Source of the DNA: Robiginitomaculum sp.
GTDB lineage: Bacteria; Pseudomonadota; Alphaproteobacteria; Caulobacterales; Maricaulaceae
NCBI GenBank assembly: GCA_021776635.1
Contig: JAJFFN010000020.1
Location: 1 to 64,000, forward strand
Direction of reading: 5' to 3'
DNA length: 64,000 nt
Of the stretch, positions 53,890 to 63,334 are shown in pieces. Every line of letters begins with the position of its first letter. Position 1 is the stretch's first letter. Below the pieces are notes generated by a model. The model was not told where the DNA came from, made no database searches, and was given only the letters and a program-made list of their open reading frames with translations. The position numbers and the translations under genes are program-made.

Positions 53890-54804
53890 ATGGGTTCTTT
53901 TATTGAAATTAGTGAAGTTGGGCCGCGCGATGGTTTACAGAGCATCAAACGTATCATGCCACTTGCGGCTAAAAAAGCATGGATTACTGCCGAAGCTGAT
54001 TGCGGTGTACCGGAAATTGAGGTCGGATCATTTGTACCGGCAAAAATCTTGCCGCAACTGGCTGATACGGCGAAACTTGTTGCCCATGCTCGCAGTATTG
54101 ACGGCTTAAAAGTAGCTGTGCTGGTTCCAAATTTGCGTGGTGCGCAAGATGCTATTAAAGCCGGTACGCACAAAATCACCATTCCCCTGTCCGCCAGCGA
54201 AACGCACTCTTTGGCAAATGTGAAGCGCACCCACAAGCAAATGCTCGCCGCCGTTCGAGAGATAGCAAACCTCATTAAGTCTGCACCAAAAAACAAACGT
54301 CCGTTATTTGAAGGTGGCATTTCCACAGCTTTTGGCTGCACCTTGGAAGGCGCAATTCCCAAAGCAAAAATACTTGAGCTGGCGCACGCTCTTATGGACG
54401 CAGGCTGCGACGAAGTTGGTCTTTCCGATACGACGGGATATGCGACACCTGACCATGTAATATCTTTGGTAAAAGCCGTAAAAAATGTTGTCGGGGAACA
54501 AAACCTGAAAGGGCTGCATTTGCACAACACACGCGGGCTAGGGCTTACGAATGTGTTTGCCGCTCTTGAACACGGAATTACCACGATTGATGCTTCGCTA
54601 GGCGGCATAGGCGGTTGTCCCTTTGCGCCCGGTGCGAGCGGTAATATCGTCACCGAAGATTTGGTATTTATGTTGGACAGTATGGGCTTTAAAACCGGTA
54701 TAGACCTAGGTGCTTTGCTCAAGGTTCGCGATATAGTTACTGACGCTCTGCCAGGCGAGCCCATGTATGGTTTTATCCCTGATGCAGGCTTGCCCAAATC
54801 CTAA
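53890..54804 (+). CDS. mvaB: Hydroxymethylglutaryl-CoA lyase
   Basis: The 304-residue TIM-barrel enzyme has SEVGPRDGLQ at the start, GLHLHNTRGLGLTN, and the active-site loop GGCPFAPGASGNIVTED with its catalytic Cys. It cleaves HMG-CoA to acetoacetate and acetyl-CoA, the last step of leucine or related branched-acid breakdown. No other leucine pathway genes are in the window; the GntR gene upstream probably controls it. Confidence 0.93.
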   Translation: MGSFIEISEVGPRDGLQSIKRIMPLAAKKAWITAEADCGVPEIEVGSFVPAKILPQLADTAKLVAHARSIDGLKVAVLVPNLRGAQDAIKAGTHKITIPLSASETHSLANVKRTHKQMLAAVREIANLIKSAPKNKRPLFEGGISTAFGCTLEGAIPKAKILELAHALMDAGCDEVGLSDTTGYATPDHVISLVKAVKNVVGEQNLKGLHLHNTRGLGLTNVFAALEHGITTIDASLGGIGGCPFAPGASGNIVTEDLVFMLDSMGFKTGIDLGALLKVRDIVTDALPGEPMYGFIPDAGLPKS

Positions 54805-54834
54805 CCTTACAAATGGATATATCGGGAATATTCC

Positions 54835-55353
54835 TTAATCGAAAGTGTTGCCGCCATCACCGTATTGATTAGGATTTGGGTCGGCGTTCAACATGGCATT
54901 CACACCAAAAGCCAAGGCCGCGCCTACGGCGAAATAACTAATAGCAAATGGCAAACTCATAGCTTTGAATATCCTGTCATAGACACTCAATAAATATTCT
55001 ATATCTGGGTTATCCATATCAATATTTTCTTGTAAATCCTGTGCTTCAATAATGATGTCTGGTGATAACACACCGAGCAAAACACTGCCTATGATATATG
55101 AAACCACCAGAAAGATGAAAAAGAGCAACACATATATCCACCCAGATTTTCCTGCATCGTGGAACCGTTTAGCGAAGAGGCAACCCCAGCAATAAATCAA
55201 TACTAGCGATGCAAAAAACGCAATGACACCTGCCCCCATACTGATTAACCATGCCTGCCAGAGCAAAACATTGATAGTCAAAAGTACGACGGCTCCTCTT
55301 TTAAAAGAGTGCGCATTTATACGTCCGCTCGGTGAGAAAAGTAAATTTCCCAT
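54835..55353 (-). CDS. DUF805 family membrane protein
   Basis: A 172-residue protein with the DUF805 pattern: an LFSPSGRINAHSFKRG start, then four spans, and a FHDAGKSGWI motif after the second. ATG 55353 has AGGAG five bases upstream. DUF805 proteins are widespread inner membrane proteins of unknown function. A long acidic loop (LSPDIIIEAQDLQENIDMDNPDIEYL) lies between spans 3 and 4. It shares its plan with the next gene. Confidence 0.78.
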   Translation of the reverse strand: MGNLLFSPSGRINAHSFKRGAVVLLTINVLLWQAWLISMGAGVIAFFASLVLIYCWGCLFAKRFHDAGKSGWIYVLLFFIFLVVSYIIGSVLLGVLSPDIIIEAQDLQENIDMDNPDIEYLLSVYDRIFKAMSLPFAISYFAVGAALAFGVNAMLNADPNPNQYGDGGNTFD

Positions 55354-55447
55354 GGTATTCTCCTGATTAGGTTGTGTTCGCATAAGAACTGTTTTAGGGC
55401 GATTCTTCAAGAGGAATGTAGGGTCAGGCACTGCCTCGCATTCACCA

Positions 55448-55954
55448 TTATTTTTCCGGGCGAACCCCATAACGGTTATCACCATCTTGGCCAACAACCA
55501 CAGCAAGCCAAAATGTAAACAGCGCGGGCAAGATTGCCATCACCCATCTCGCTTTGGGCATGCCTGCCGCTAACTTATCTTGGTAAATTTGCAGTACTTT
55601 TTTCATCTCTTCTTCATTGCCTGCATATTCAGGGTGCGCCATGACGGTATCAAAATATTCTATGCCGCCATAATTTAATATCATGAGTAACCAGACGATA
55701 ATAATCAGTGTAAACAGGCCAATTAACGGCCAAAATGAACGCCCTATATCATGGAGGCGTTTCCCATAAACCGCCATAATGATATGAAAGTTCAAGAAGA
55801 ACAGTGCTAATGTTAGGAAGAAATTTGTCATCCCCATACTTAACAACCGCAACCCATATAGCTGTAATATGATGAACGCCGCCAAACCAACAACACCTAT
55901 TATAAAAGAACGGCGCGAGATGCGCCCAGACGGGGATAAAAACAATTTTTTCAT
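55448..55954 (-). CDS. DUF805 family membrane protein, paralogue
   Basis: A 168-residue DUF805 protein with the same LFLSPSGRISRRSF start and a YGKRLHDIGRSFWPLIGLF motif. Four spans are evident and the loop between spans 3 and 4 is again acidic. No clear Shine-Dalgarno precedes ATG 55954. It lies upstream of its paralogue on the same strand, a tandem duplication with later divergence. Confidence 0.75.
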   Translation of the reverse strand: MKKLFLSPSGRISRRSFIIGVVGLAAFIILQLYGLRLLSMGMTNFFLTLALFFLNFHIIMAVYGKRLHDIGRSFWPLIGLFTLIIIVWLLMILNYGGIEYFDTVMAHPEYAGNEEEMKKVLQIYQDKLAAGMPKARWVMAILPALFTFWLAVVVGQDGDNRYGVRPEK

Positions 55955-56095
55955 GAGATGTGATTTATATCCAAAGAGATTTTTTGCAAGTCTTAACCGT
56001 GTCTTCAATTCTTTAATATAGATTTTTCATAGGAAAACTTCCAATACACATGGGTTTACACTATAATATTGGCACATTAAGATAACAATCGCATT

Positions 56096-57385
56096 ATGAT
56101 GAAATCTATTTGGAGTATATTTGTTGCCTGTTCATTGTCGCTATTTTCTGCCTGCGAGCAAAGTGAACCAGCATTAATGGAAGAAACTGAACACCTGGAC
56201 AATCAGGCTAACCAGAAAGCAGATGCACAGCACAAGACTGGCCAATATATTGGCGACAATACCGGAAAGGTTCTTAAGATTGAAATTGGTACGCCTGAAC
56301 GCGAATTTGATACGGTTAGCGTTGATACTTCTAACACAAACACCAATAAAATTGGCACCAATAACATCGGCACATCAAAAATTGATGTCGCTAATAATCA
56401 TTCACGGCCCCAAGAAAAACCAATACCGCAATCAACTACGAAACCCATAAAAACCACACCATTTAATGTCCGCCGCTGCATGAATATGGGCAATGCACTA
56501 GAAGCCCCACGAGAAGGTGATTGGGGCTACACAATTACTGCGCAAGATTTGCGCACTATCGCACAAGCCGGTTTTGACACGGTTCGCATCCCAATTCGCT
56601 GGGATGCGCATGCGAATCACCGCGCTCCCTATACAATAGACGCTTCGTTTATGACCCGCATCAAAACGGTTGTAAGAGAGGCACAAACGGCTGGGCTAGG
56701 TGTCATTATTGATGTGCACCACTATGAAAATCTGATGGCACATCCAGCCCGTGAGCAAGCCCGTTTTTTGGCGATATGGGATCAAATTGCCCGCAATTTC
56801 GCCAAGGCTTCTGACACAGTTTATTTTGAAGTACTCAATGAACCTACGCTACAATTAAGCAGCCAACAAGTGAACGTACTATACGCCAAAGCCCTACCGA
56901 TTATTAGAGCGACAAACCCGAGCCGCAAAGTGATATTGGGCGGCAATTCCTGGAACAGTATTGAAAGTCTGGGCGCAGTTCGCTGGCCGCGTTTTGGTGG
57001 CAAAACGGATCCCAACCTAGTCGCAACATTCCACGATTACGGCCCCCATGAATTTACACACCAAGGCGCAGAATGGTCAAATCCAGTCCATCCCTTAGGC
57101 AGACATTGGGGTGGACGTTCTGATATGGCGGAGTTAGCAGACACCTACGGAACCGCAAAAAAATTCCAAGCGCGTACGGGATTGCCCGTCTTTATCGGCG
57201 AGTTTGGCGTTATCGAGAAAGTACCGGTAGCGGAGCGATTTGCATGGACCAAAACAAGGCGCATGACAATGGAAGCGCACGGTTTTTCATGGTGTTCGTG
57301 GGATTTTGCCGGTGTATTTAAGTCTTATGACAAAAACACTGGGCGCTGGCTGCCTGGCGCTCAAGACGCTTTTTTTGGACGATAG
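56096..57385 (+). CDS. Glycoside hydrolase family 5 lipoprotein (endoglucanase-like)
   Basis: A lipoprotein (SLSLFSAC, Cys20) with a linker of about 100 residues rich in Asn, Thr, Lys and Gly (TNTNKIGTNNIGTSK). A GH5 (beta/alpha)8 domain follows: RRCMNMGNALEAP, VRIPIRWDAH, the acid/base Glu249 in VLNEPT and the nucleophile Glu369 in FIGEFGV. The enzyme is expected to cut beta-1,4-linked glucan or a relative at the cell surface. Two consecutive ATG codons start the gene (56096 and 56099). Confidence 0.92.
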   Translation: MMKSIWSIFVACSLSLFSACEQSEPALMEETEHLDNQANQKADAQHKTGQYIGDNTGKVLKIEIGTPEREFDTVSVDTSNTNTNKIGTNNIGTSKIDVANNHSRPQEKPIPQSTTKPIKTTPFNVRRCMNMGNALEAPREGDWGYTITAQDLRTIAQAGFDTVRIPIRWDAHANHRAPYTIDASFMTRIKTVVREAQTAGLGVIIDVHHYENLMAHPAREQARFLAIWDQIARNFAKASDTVYFEVLNEPTLQLSSQQVNVLYAKALPIIRATNPSRKVILGGNSWNSIESLGAVRWPRFGGKTDPNLVATFHDYGPHEFTHQGAEWSNPVHPLGRHWGGRSDMAELADTYGTAKKFQARTGLPVFIGEFGVIEKVPVAERFAWTKTRRMTMEAHGFSWCSWDFAGVFKSYDKNTGRWLPGAQDAFFGR

Positions 57386-57474
57386 TTTTTAGGTTGCACC
57401 GCGTACAAATCCGCTGACATCAAAATTTTATGATTAATTGTTTATTCGCCGCCTGAACACGTTTATGGACGGGT

Positions 57475-59250
57475 ATGCCCGCACCCGACCCCCTCACACC
57501 AACACCGCCTGCTTTGCTAACATGGTCAGCCATTGGAGAGCCGGTGGCGCAAGAATATGATGATGTATATTTTTCTGTCGACGGCGGTTTGGCAGAAACA
57601 AGGGCCGTGTTTTTACACGGTTCACACTTGCCCGAGGCTTGGACAGATAAAGAGGTGTTTGTCATCGGAGAGCTTGGGTTCGGGACCGGTTTGAATTTTT
57701 TGGCTGCCTGGAATTTGTGGGAACAAACAGCCAAATCCGGACAATGTTTGCATTTTATTTCCGTAGAGGCCACTCCACTATCAAAAGAACAATTGACCCT
57801 TGCTTTGGAAAATTTTCCAAGCCTTAAGCCATATGCAAACCAACTCATTTCGCAATGGCCTGGCCGCGTTAAAGGCGTACATCGGCTTCATTTTGGCACC
57901 GTCACATTGACCTTGTTTCATGATTATGTTGAACAGGCATTGTCCAATTTTGACGGGCTGGTCAATGCTTGGTTTTTGGACGGGTTTTCGCCTGCTAAAA
58001 ACCCGGATATGTGGTCGAAAAATGTGTTTGAACTTATGGCAAGACACTCTGTATCCACTGCCAGCGTCGCGACGTTTACAGTTGCAGGACATGTACGGCG
58101 CGGGCTTGGTCAAGCCGGTTTTCTTGTTGAAAAAAAGCCCGGTTTCGGTCGCAAACGTGAACGCCTAGAGGCGCGCTATACCGGTGTTAATTTGCAGCAC
58201 AAATCCAGTGATACGCCTGTCATCATTGGCGGCGGCATAGCGGGTGCATCCATCGCCACTGCTTTTACCAGGCGCGGCATTACACCGATAATAATTGAGC
58301 CGCATAAAGAATTGGAGACAGCAGCCAGCGGCAATCCAGCTGGGCTTGTTATGCCAAAATTAGATCTACAAGACAGGCCAGAATCGCGGTTTTACAATGC
58401 AGCATATTTGTATGCTTTGAACCTATACCGTGAAGCTGACACCATTTTGGGTGCAGGCGTTTTACAAATAGCAACATCCGAAAAAGAGAGAGAACGATAT
58501 AAGAAAATCGTTGCCAATCAAGCTTTACCAGATGTGCACATGCAGTGGGTTTCCAGCAAACAAGCACAACAAATACTGGGGGAAAACCTCACTACAAAAT
58601 ATGGCGGCTTACATTTCCCTTCCGCCCTGACCATTGCACCAAAAAACAGTGCACGCGCCTTATGCAAGCACTGTACATATATTCAAGAACGGGTCGCTAA
58701 AATACACACCGAAAAAGGGCGCTGGCAGATATTAGGCAAAGCCGGAAAAATCTTGGCAAAAACGGATAATTTATTCATCTGTAACGGCGCCAATATTCTC
58801 GATTTATGGCCTGCTGATGTCCGCTTCACACGCGGGCAAATTTGTTGGGGTGACAGCGCCAAAACCAACCATGCTTTGATAGCTGGTAATTATGCCGTGC
58901 CATTTCAAAAAGGTATGCTTTTAGGGGCAACACATAGCCATACGGGCGCCGGAGAAAACACCAAAACTAAAACTGCAGATACCGTAGAAATTATAAAACA
59001 ATACGAAGCCATCACGGCGCAAAACATTGACGGTTCAAATTGGCAATCACGTGCAGCCGTACGGGTAACGACGCGTAATACATTGCCCGTCGCCCATAGC
59101 CCTGAAAACGGTTTATTTGTGCTGAGTGGGCTTGGATCGCGCGGGCTCATGATGTCTCCTTTACTCGGCGAGTTTTTAGTGTGTAAAGCACTAGGGGAAC
59201 CTGCGCCGTTGGACATAGGAACGCAGGCACGTTTTTTACAAGTAAGATAA
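57475..59250 (+). CDS. mnmC: Bifunctional tRNA mnm5s2U biosynthesis enzyme MnmC
   Basis: The 591-residue protein joins an N-terminal methyltransferase (GELGFGTGLNFLAAW, LDGFSPAKNPDMW) to a C-terminal FAD oxidase (IIGGGIAGASIATAF near residue 244, then AASGNPAGLVMPKLD, and a late SGLGSRGLMMSPL). It converts cmnm5U34 to nm5U34 and then to mnm5U34 in tRNAs. Both halves look intact. Confidence 0.94.
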   Translation: MPAPDPLTPTPPALLTWSAIGEPVAQEYDDVYFSVDGGLAETRAVFLHGSHLPEAWTDKEVFVIGELGFGTGLNFLAAWNLWEQTAKSGQCLHFISVEATPLSKEQLTLALENFPSLKPYANQLISQWPGRVKGVHRLHFGTVTLTLFHDYVEQALSNFDGLVNAWFLDGFSPAKNPDMWSKNVFELMARHSVSTASVATFTVAGHVRRGLGQAGFLVEKKPGFGRKRERLEARYTGVNLQHKSSDTPVIIGGGIAGASIATAFTRRGITPIIIEPHKELETAASGNPAGLVMPKLDLQDRPESRFYNAAYLYALNLYREADTILGAGVLQIATSEKERERYKKIVANQALPDVHMQWVSSKQAQQILGENLTTKYGGLHFPSALTIAPKNSARALCKHCTYIQERVAKIHTEKGRWQILGKAGKILAKTDNLFICNGANILDLWPADVRFTRGQICWGDSAKTNHALIAGNYAVPFQKGMLLGATHSHTGAGENTKTKTADTVEIIKQYEAITAQNIDGSNWQSRAAVRVTTRNTLPVAHSPENGLFVLSGLGSRGLMMSPLLGEFLVCKALGEPAPLDIGTQARFLQVR

Positions 59251-59340
59251 CGCCTTGCACACAAGTTAAAGCTTGAGGCTTACCCGTCACGTCGATAAGT
59301 TGGCGCAAACTTTTCACATAGAAATTAAAGCGAGGATATT

Positions 59341-60126
59341 ATGAAACTTTTAAGCAATATAGCAGCCGTCATTACTGGCGGTGCATCGGGCTTAGGTGAA
59401 GGCACGGCTAGATTAATGGCCGCCAAAGGTGTTAAGGTTGGTATCTTTGATATGAATGCAGAGCGCGGCGAAAAAATTGCCAGAGAACTTGGCGGCGTTT
59501 TTGCATCTGTCGATGTCTCGGACGAAGACAGCATTGACGCTGGTTTTGATAAAGTTCGCGCCGAAAACGGCCAAGAACGCATCATGGTCAATTGTGCAGG
59601 CATTGCAGGCGGTATGAAGACGGCTTCGCGTGACCGCAAAACCGGCGCTATCCGTGCCCATTCTGCCGGGTTCTTTTCCAAAGTAATCGCCGTCAATCTT
59701 ATCGGTACATTTATGTGCGTTTCAAAATCTGCGGCGGGCATGATGGACTTGGACGGCGTAGACCCTGACGGGGAACGTGGTGTCATCATCAATACGGCAT
59801 CGGTTGCAGCACAAGATGGGCAAATTGGTCAAGTCGCCTATGCCGCATCCAAAGGCGGTATCCTCTCTATGGCATTGCCTGTAGCGCGTGATCTTGCCCG
59901 TGAAGGCATTCGCTGTAATACAATTTTACCCGGGTTTTTCGAAACACCTATTTACGAACAAATGAATCCAGAGGTCAAAGAAGCACTGCGCGCCTATGTG
60001 CAATTCCCAGCAAGGTTTGGCACAACCGAAGAATATGCCCAACTTGTTGCGACACTTTGTGAACAAACCTATATCAATGGTGAATATATTCGAGCTGATG
60101 CCGGTGCACGCATGCCCCCTCGCTAG
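59341..60126 (+). CDS. Short-chain dehydrogenase (HSD17B10-like 3-hydroxyacyl-CoA dehydrogenase)
   Basis: The 261-residue SDR has GGASGLGEGTA for NAD binding, NCAGIAGG, the Ser in NTASVAAQDG, and the YAASKGG catalytic Tyr-Lys pair. The IRAHSAGFFSKVIAVNLIGTF insert is typical of the HSD17B10 group. The enzyme would oxidise 3-hydroxy-2-methylacyl-CoA or similar, which fits branched-chain breakdown with the HMG-CoA lyase gene 5 kb away. GAGGATATT precedes the ATG. Confidence 0.85.
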   Translation: MKLLSNIAAVITGGASGLGEGTARLMAAKGVKVGIFDMNAERGEKIARELGGVFASVDVSDEDSIDAGFDKVRAENGQERIMVNCAGIAGGMKTASRDRKTGAIRAHSAGFFSKVIAVNLIGTFMCVSKSAAGMMDLDGVDPDGERGVIINTASVAAQDGQIGQVAYAASKGGILSMALPVARDLAREGIRCNTILPGFFETPIYEQMNPEVKEALRAYVQFPARFGTTEEYAQLVATLCEQTYINGEYIRADAGARMPPR

Positions 60127-60154
60127 ATAATATCTAGTGAAAAAATATAGTAAT

Positions 60155-60182
60155 AAAGGCGTGCCGTGGGGCACGCCTTTTT
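60155..60182. terminator. Bidirectional intrinsic terminator
   Basis: AAAGGCGTGC (60155-60164) pairs with GCACGCCTTT (60171-60180) around a CGTGGG loop, followed by TT. The reverse strand also ends in a T-run, so it can serve both the SDR gene and the convergent RND gene. Confidence 0.85.
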
Positions 60183-60198
60183 GCTTTTGTGTTAACAA

Positions 60199-63100
60199 TT
60201 ATTCCGCAAAATCATGCTCAATATGTGACGTGAAGTTAACGGTTGGTTTGCGAAGAACTAACCTTGCGAGCGTACGTCTGATATCTGCACCAATACCGTA
60301 AAGCGCTGGCACAAAGAACAAGGTTACAAACAGTGCAAACAGCACACCAAAAGCCAAGGCAATACCAATAGGGATCAACCATTGGGCTTGAATTGAGCGC
60401 TCAAGCATGAGCGGCACTAGCCCAACAAATGTGGTGAGTGACGTAAGCAATATTGGGCGAAAACGCTTGGTCCCTGCCTCGATCAATGCTTGTGCCCCGT
60501 CCATGCCTTTGGCACGAAGCTTATGCACATAATCAAGCAAAACCAGATTGTCGTTCACAGCAACACCTGCCGCAGCACTAATGCCCAAATAAGACATTAA
60601 AGACAGGGGCTGCCCCATGAGCAAATGCCCAATGATTGCACCCGTGAAACAAAACGGCATAGCCGCTAGGAGTATGAGCATTGGTTCGAAATAAGACCTG
60701 AACGCAACGGCAATCAAGAAATAAGCCACGCCAACTGCAATGGCGAGCAAGAGGAAAATTTCTTGCATAAATTCGGCTTCCCCTTGGGCGCGGCCTATAT
60801 TACCACGTGTGATATCAGGATGGCGCAAGTCAAATCCCTTAAAGAAATCATCCTTCAGCGTTTCGCGAATTTCGTTGATACGTTCAGGCAAGACTTCTGC
60901 AGAGACGATAATCGCTCTTTGCCGTTCCCGGCGCAAGATTTCCGAGATACCCTTATCAAAGCGTAAATCGGCAACTGCGGCCAAAGGAACTTCGCGCCCA
61001 TCATTGGTACGGATACGGATTTGTCCCAAAAAGTCCAAGCTTTCACGATCACTGCGCGGATAGCGAACATAAACACGCACGTCTTCCCCGTCCCTTGGCA
61101 GACGCTGAACTTCTTCACCAAAAAATCCCTGACGCACTTGGGTAGCAACAATTGCAGACGTAATCCCAAGTGCTTCTGCGCCCGGTTTTAGCTCAAACCT
61201 AACTTCATCGGCACTGCTTTCACTATCATTGATAACGTTGAACACACCTTCATAAGAGCGCAATTCCGCCATTAAATCTACTGCGGCGGCGTTTAGGGAG
61301 TCTAAATTCTTAGAATTAAGCACATATTGTATGGCCGGATCATTATTGTTATCCTTATAATTAACCTCAATTTTTTCAGCGTCCGGAACTTCACCAATTA
61401 AGCCGCGCAACCGATCTGCCGTTTCCTTGGCCGTCAAGCTACGGGTTTCCGGTGGTACCAATTTAACGATGGCTAACACCTGATTGTCACGTGAGCGCGT
61501 ATACCAGTTTTCTATCAATTTGCCTTCACCAGATGTGCTTTGATTAATATCTTCTACAAGCTCTTTCTCAGCATCTTGAATTTGCTTTAAGACTTGCAAT
61601 GTACGGGTGTAAGGTGTGCCCTCAGGTAAATCGACAGATATTGAAATTTGGTCTGATTCGCTTTCTGGCATAAATGAAGTTTTGACAATCCCATTGGTTA
61701 ATAAACCTACAGATAAAACCATAGATGCTATGAATGCTGACGCCGTTAAATAACGATGGCGTAAAGCAAAAATCATGACCGGACGGTACCAATTGTGAGC
61801 AGCCCACACGAGACTATCAGCCAAACGGGTCTGCAAACGTGTGAGCGGATTTTTTGGATTTACAGGTTTTAAGTGGGCCAAATGCGCAGGTAAAATAAGC
61901 AGGCTTTCAACCAAAGAAAACGTGAGTACCAAGATAACAACCAAAGAAATCGCCCGTGTAAATTCTTTGGTTGGGCCAGAAAGGAACATCCAAGGCGCAA
62001 AGAATATCATTGTTGTCAGCACAGCAAAAATAACCGGCTTTATTACCATTATTGTCCCGTTGACAGCAGCATCAAGTCCGGTTTCGCCTTCTTCGGTTTT
62101 GGCATGAATAGCTTCACCAACGATAATCGCATCGTCTACAACAACCCCCAAGACCAATAAGAAAGCGAAGGTTGAAATCATGTTAAATGATATGCCGTTC
62201 ATTGGTAAGAACGCCAAGCCCCCTGCGAATGCCACGGCAATGCCAACGGCAACCCAAAAAGCCACGCTAAAACGAAGGAATAAGATCAAAGTCAGGAATA
62301 CCAAAACCAGCCCCATGGCAAAATTTGATTTAATGGTATTCATGCGACCAGAATAAACTTCAGAATTATCATTCCAAAGTGTCATGCTGATGCCTGGAGG
62401 AAGACCGTCAGCCGCCGTTTTAATATAGCCTTTAACCGCATCAGCCATTTTGACGATGTCCATATTTGGACCGCTCATAATTTGCACCAAAATAGTGTGT
62501 TCACCGTTGACCGTAGCCATAAGATTGACCTGTTCAAATCCGTCAATAACCTTTGCCACATCTGAGACGCGAATGACGGCACCGCTTGGTGTTTGGCGTA
62601 CGATTATGTTTTCAAACTCTTCGCGTGTGTCTGCTAGGTTACGTGTCCTAAGCTGAACATTTCCTATTCCTGTACGTACTGTACCGGATGAAGAATTTAC
62701 AGAGGTGGCCCGTACGGCTGTAGCAACTTCTGCCAAGGTCATGCCGTATGATTTGAGGGTTGTTTCGGATACTTCAATTGACACTTCTTCGTCGCGAACG
62801 CCAAACAATTCAACTGCAGGCACATATGGGAGTAACGCTATTTCTCTTCGAACTTTTTCCGCTGTACGCTTGAGTAAACGTTCGTCTACTTCACCCGACA
62901 CGGCAACGCGGATAATTTCATCACGGTTTTCAAACCGCCTCACAATGGCAGGCTCTGCGGCAGATGGAAATCCATTGATAGCGTCTACCTGTTGTTTTAT
63001 ATCTTGAACAAAAGCAGCCCCATCAATGTCTTGTTTACCGATGACCCATAAAATACCCGTACCCTCTCCGGCCACGGCCCAAAGACGGTCTATACCCTTT

Positions 63101-63324
63101 ACCTGAGAGACAGCTTCTTCGAGACGAACAACAATTTGTTCTTCAATGTCCTGTGGGGATGCGCCAAGCCATGTGACATTTACTTGTGCACCAGGGAACT
63201 CCACATAAGGTTCCATTTCTTTTTCTATTGTAAAAAAGCTAACGAGACCGCCAATCAAAATAATGATCATAAGTAAATTTGCGGCGACTTTATTATCCGC
63301 CCACCAAGTAATTATCGCGTTCAT
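60199..63324 (-). CDS. RND efflux transporter, inner membrane pump subunit
   Basis: The 1041-residue protein has twelve spans with two large periplasmic loops, the AcrB/HAE-1 plan. Its start MNAIITWWADNKVAANLLMII and motifs FPGAQVNVTWLGASPQDIEEQ, DDAIIVGEAIHA (with conserved Asp residues in span 4) and SAAAGVAVNDNLVLLDY (span 10) are visible. ATG 63324 has AGGGG upstream; longer in-frame starts do not. It exports hydrophobic compounds using the proton gradient, together with the adaptor encoded just upstream. Confidence 0.94.
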   Translation of the reverse strand: MNAIITWWADNKVAANLLMIIILIGGLVSFFTIEKEMEPYVEFPGAQVNVTWLGASPQDIEEQIVVRLEEAVSQVKGIDRLWAVAGEGTGILWVIGKQDIDGAAFVQDIKQQVDAINGFPSAAEPAIVRRFENRDEIIRVAVSGEVDERLLKRTAEKVRREIALLPYVPAVELFGVRDEEVSIEVSETTLKSYGMTLAEVATAVRATSVNSSSGTVRTGIGNVQLRTRNLADTREEFENIIVRQTPSGAVIRVSDVAKVIDGFEQVNLMATVNGEHTILVQIMSGPNMDIVKMADAVKGYIKTAADGLPPGISMTLWNDNSEVYSGRMNTIKSNFAMGLVLVFLTLILFLRFSVAFWVAVGIAVAFAGGLAFLPMNGISFNMISTFAFLLVLGVVVDDAIIVGEAIHAKTEEGETGLDAAVNGTIMVIKPVIFAVLTTMIFFAPWMFLSGPTKEFTRAISLVVILVLTFSLVESLLILPAHLAHLKPVNPKNPLTRLQTRLADSLVWAAHNWYRPVMIFALRHRYLTASAFIASMVLSVGLLTNGIVKTSFMPESESDQISISVDLPEGTPYTRTLQVLKQIQDAEKELVEDINQSTSGEGKLIENWYTRSRDNQVLAIVKLVPPETRSLTAKETADRLRGLIGEVPDAEKIEVNYKDNNNDPAIQYVLNSKNLDSLNAAAVDLMAELRSYEGVFNVINDSESSADEVRFELKPGAEALGITSAIVATQVRQGFFGEEVQRLPRDGEDVRVYVRYPRSDRESLDFLGQIRIRTNDGREVPLAAVADLRFDKGISEILRRERQRAIIVSAEVLPERINEIRETLKDDFFKGFDLRHPDITRGNIGRAQGEAEFMQEIFLLLAIAVGVAYFLIAVAFRSYFEPMLILLAAMPFCFTGAIIGHLLMGQPLSLMSYLGISAAAGVAVNDNLVLLDYVHKLRAKGMDGAQALIEAGTKRFRPILLTSLTTFVGLVPLMLERSIQAQWLIPIGIALAFGVLFALFVTLFFVPALYGIGADIRRTLARLVLRKPTVNFTSHIEHDFAE

Positions 63325-63334
63325 GGCTTTACCC

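Noticed and set aside
53784-54797. Long antisense frame of 337 codons over the HMG-CoA lyase gene
   Set aside because: The sense strand encodes an intact enzyme with all motifs; the antisense translation is Ser/Ala/Pro-rich without domain pattern.
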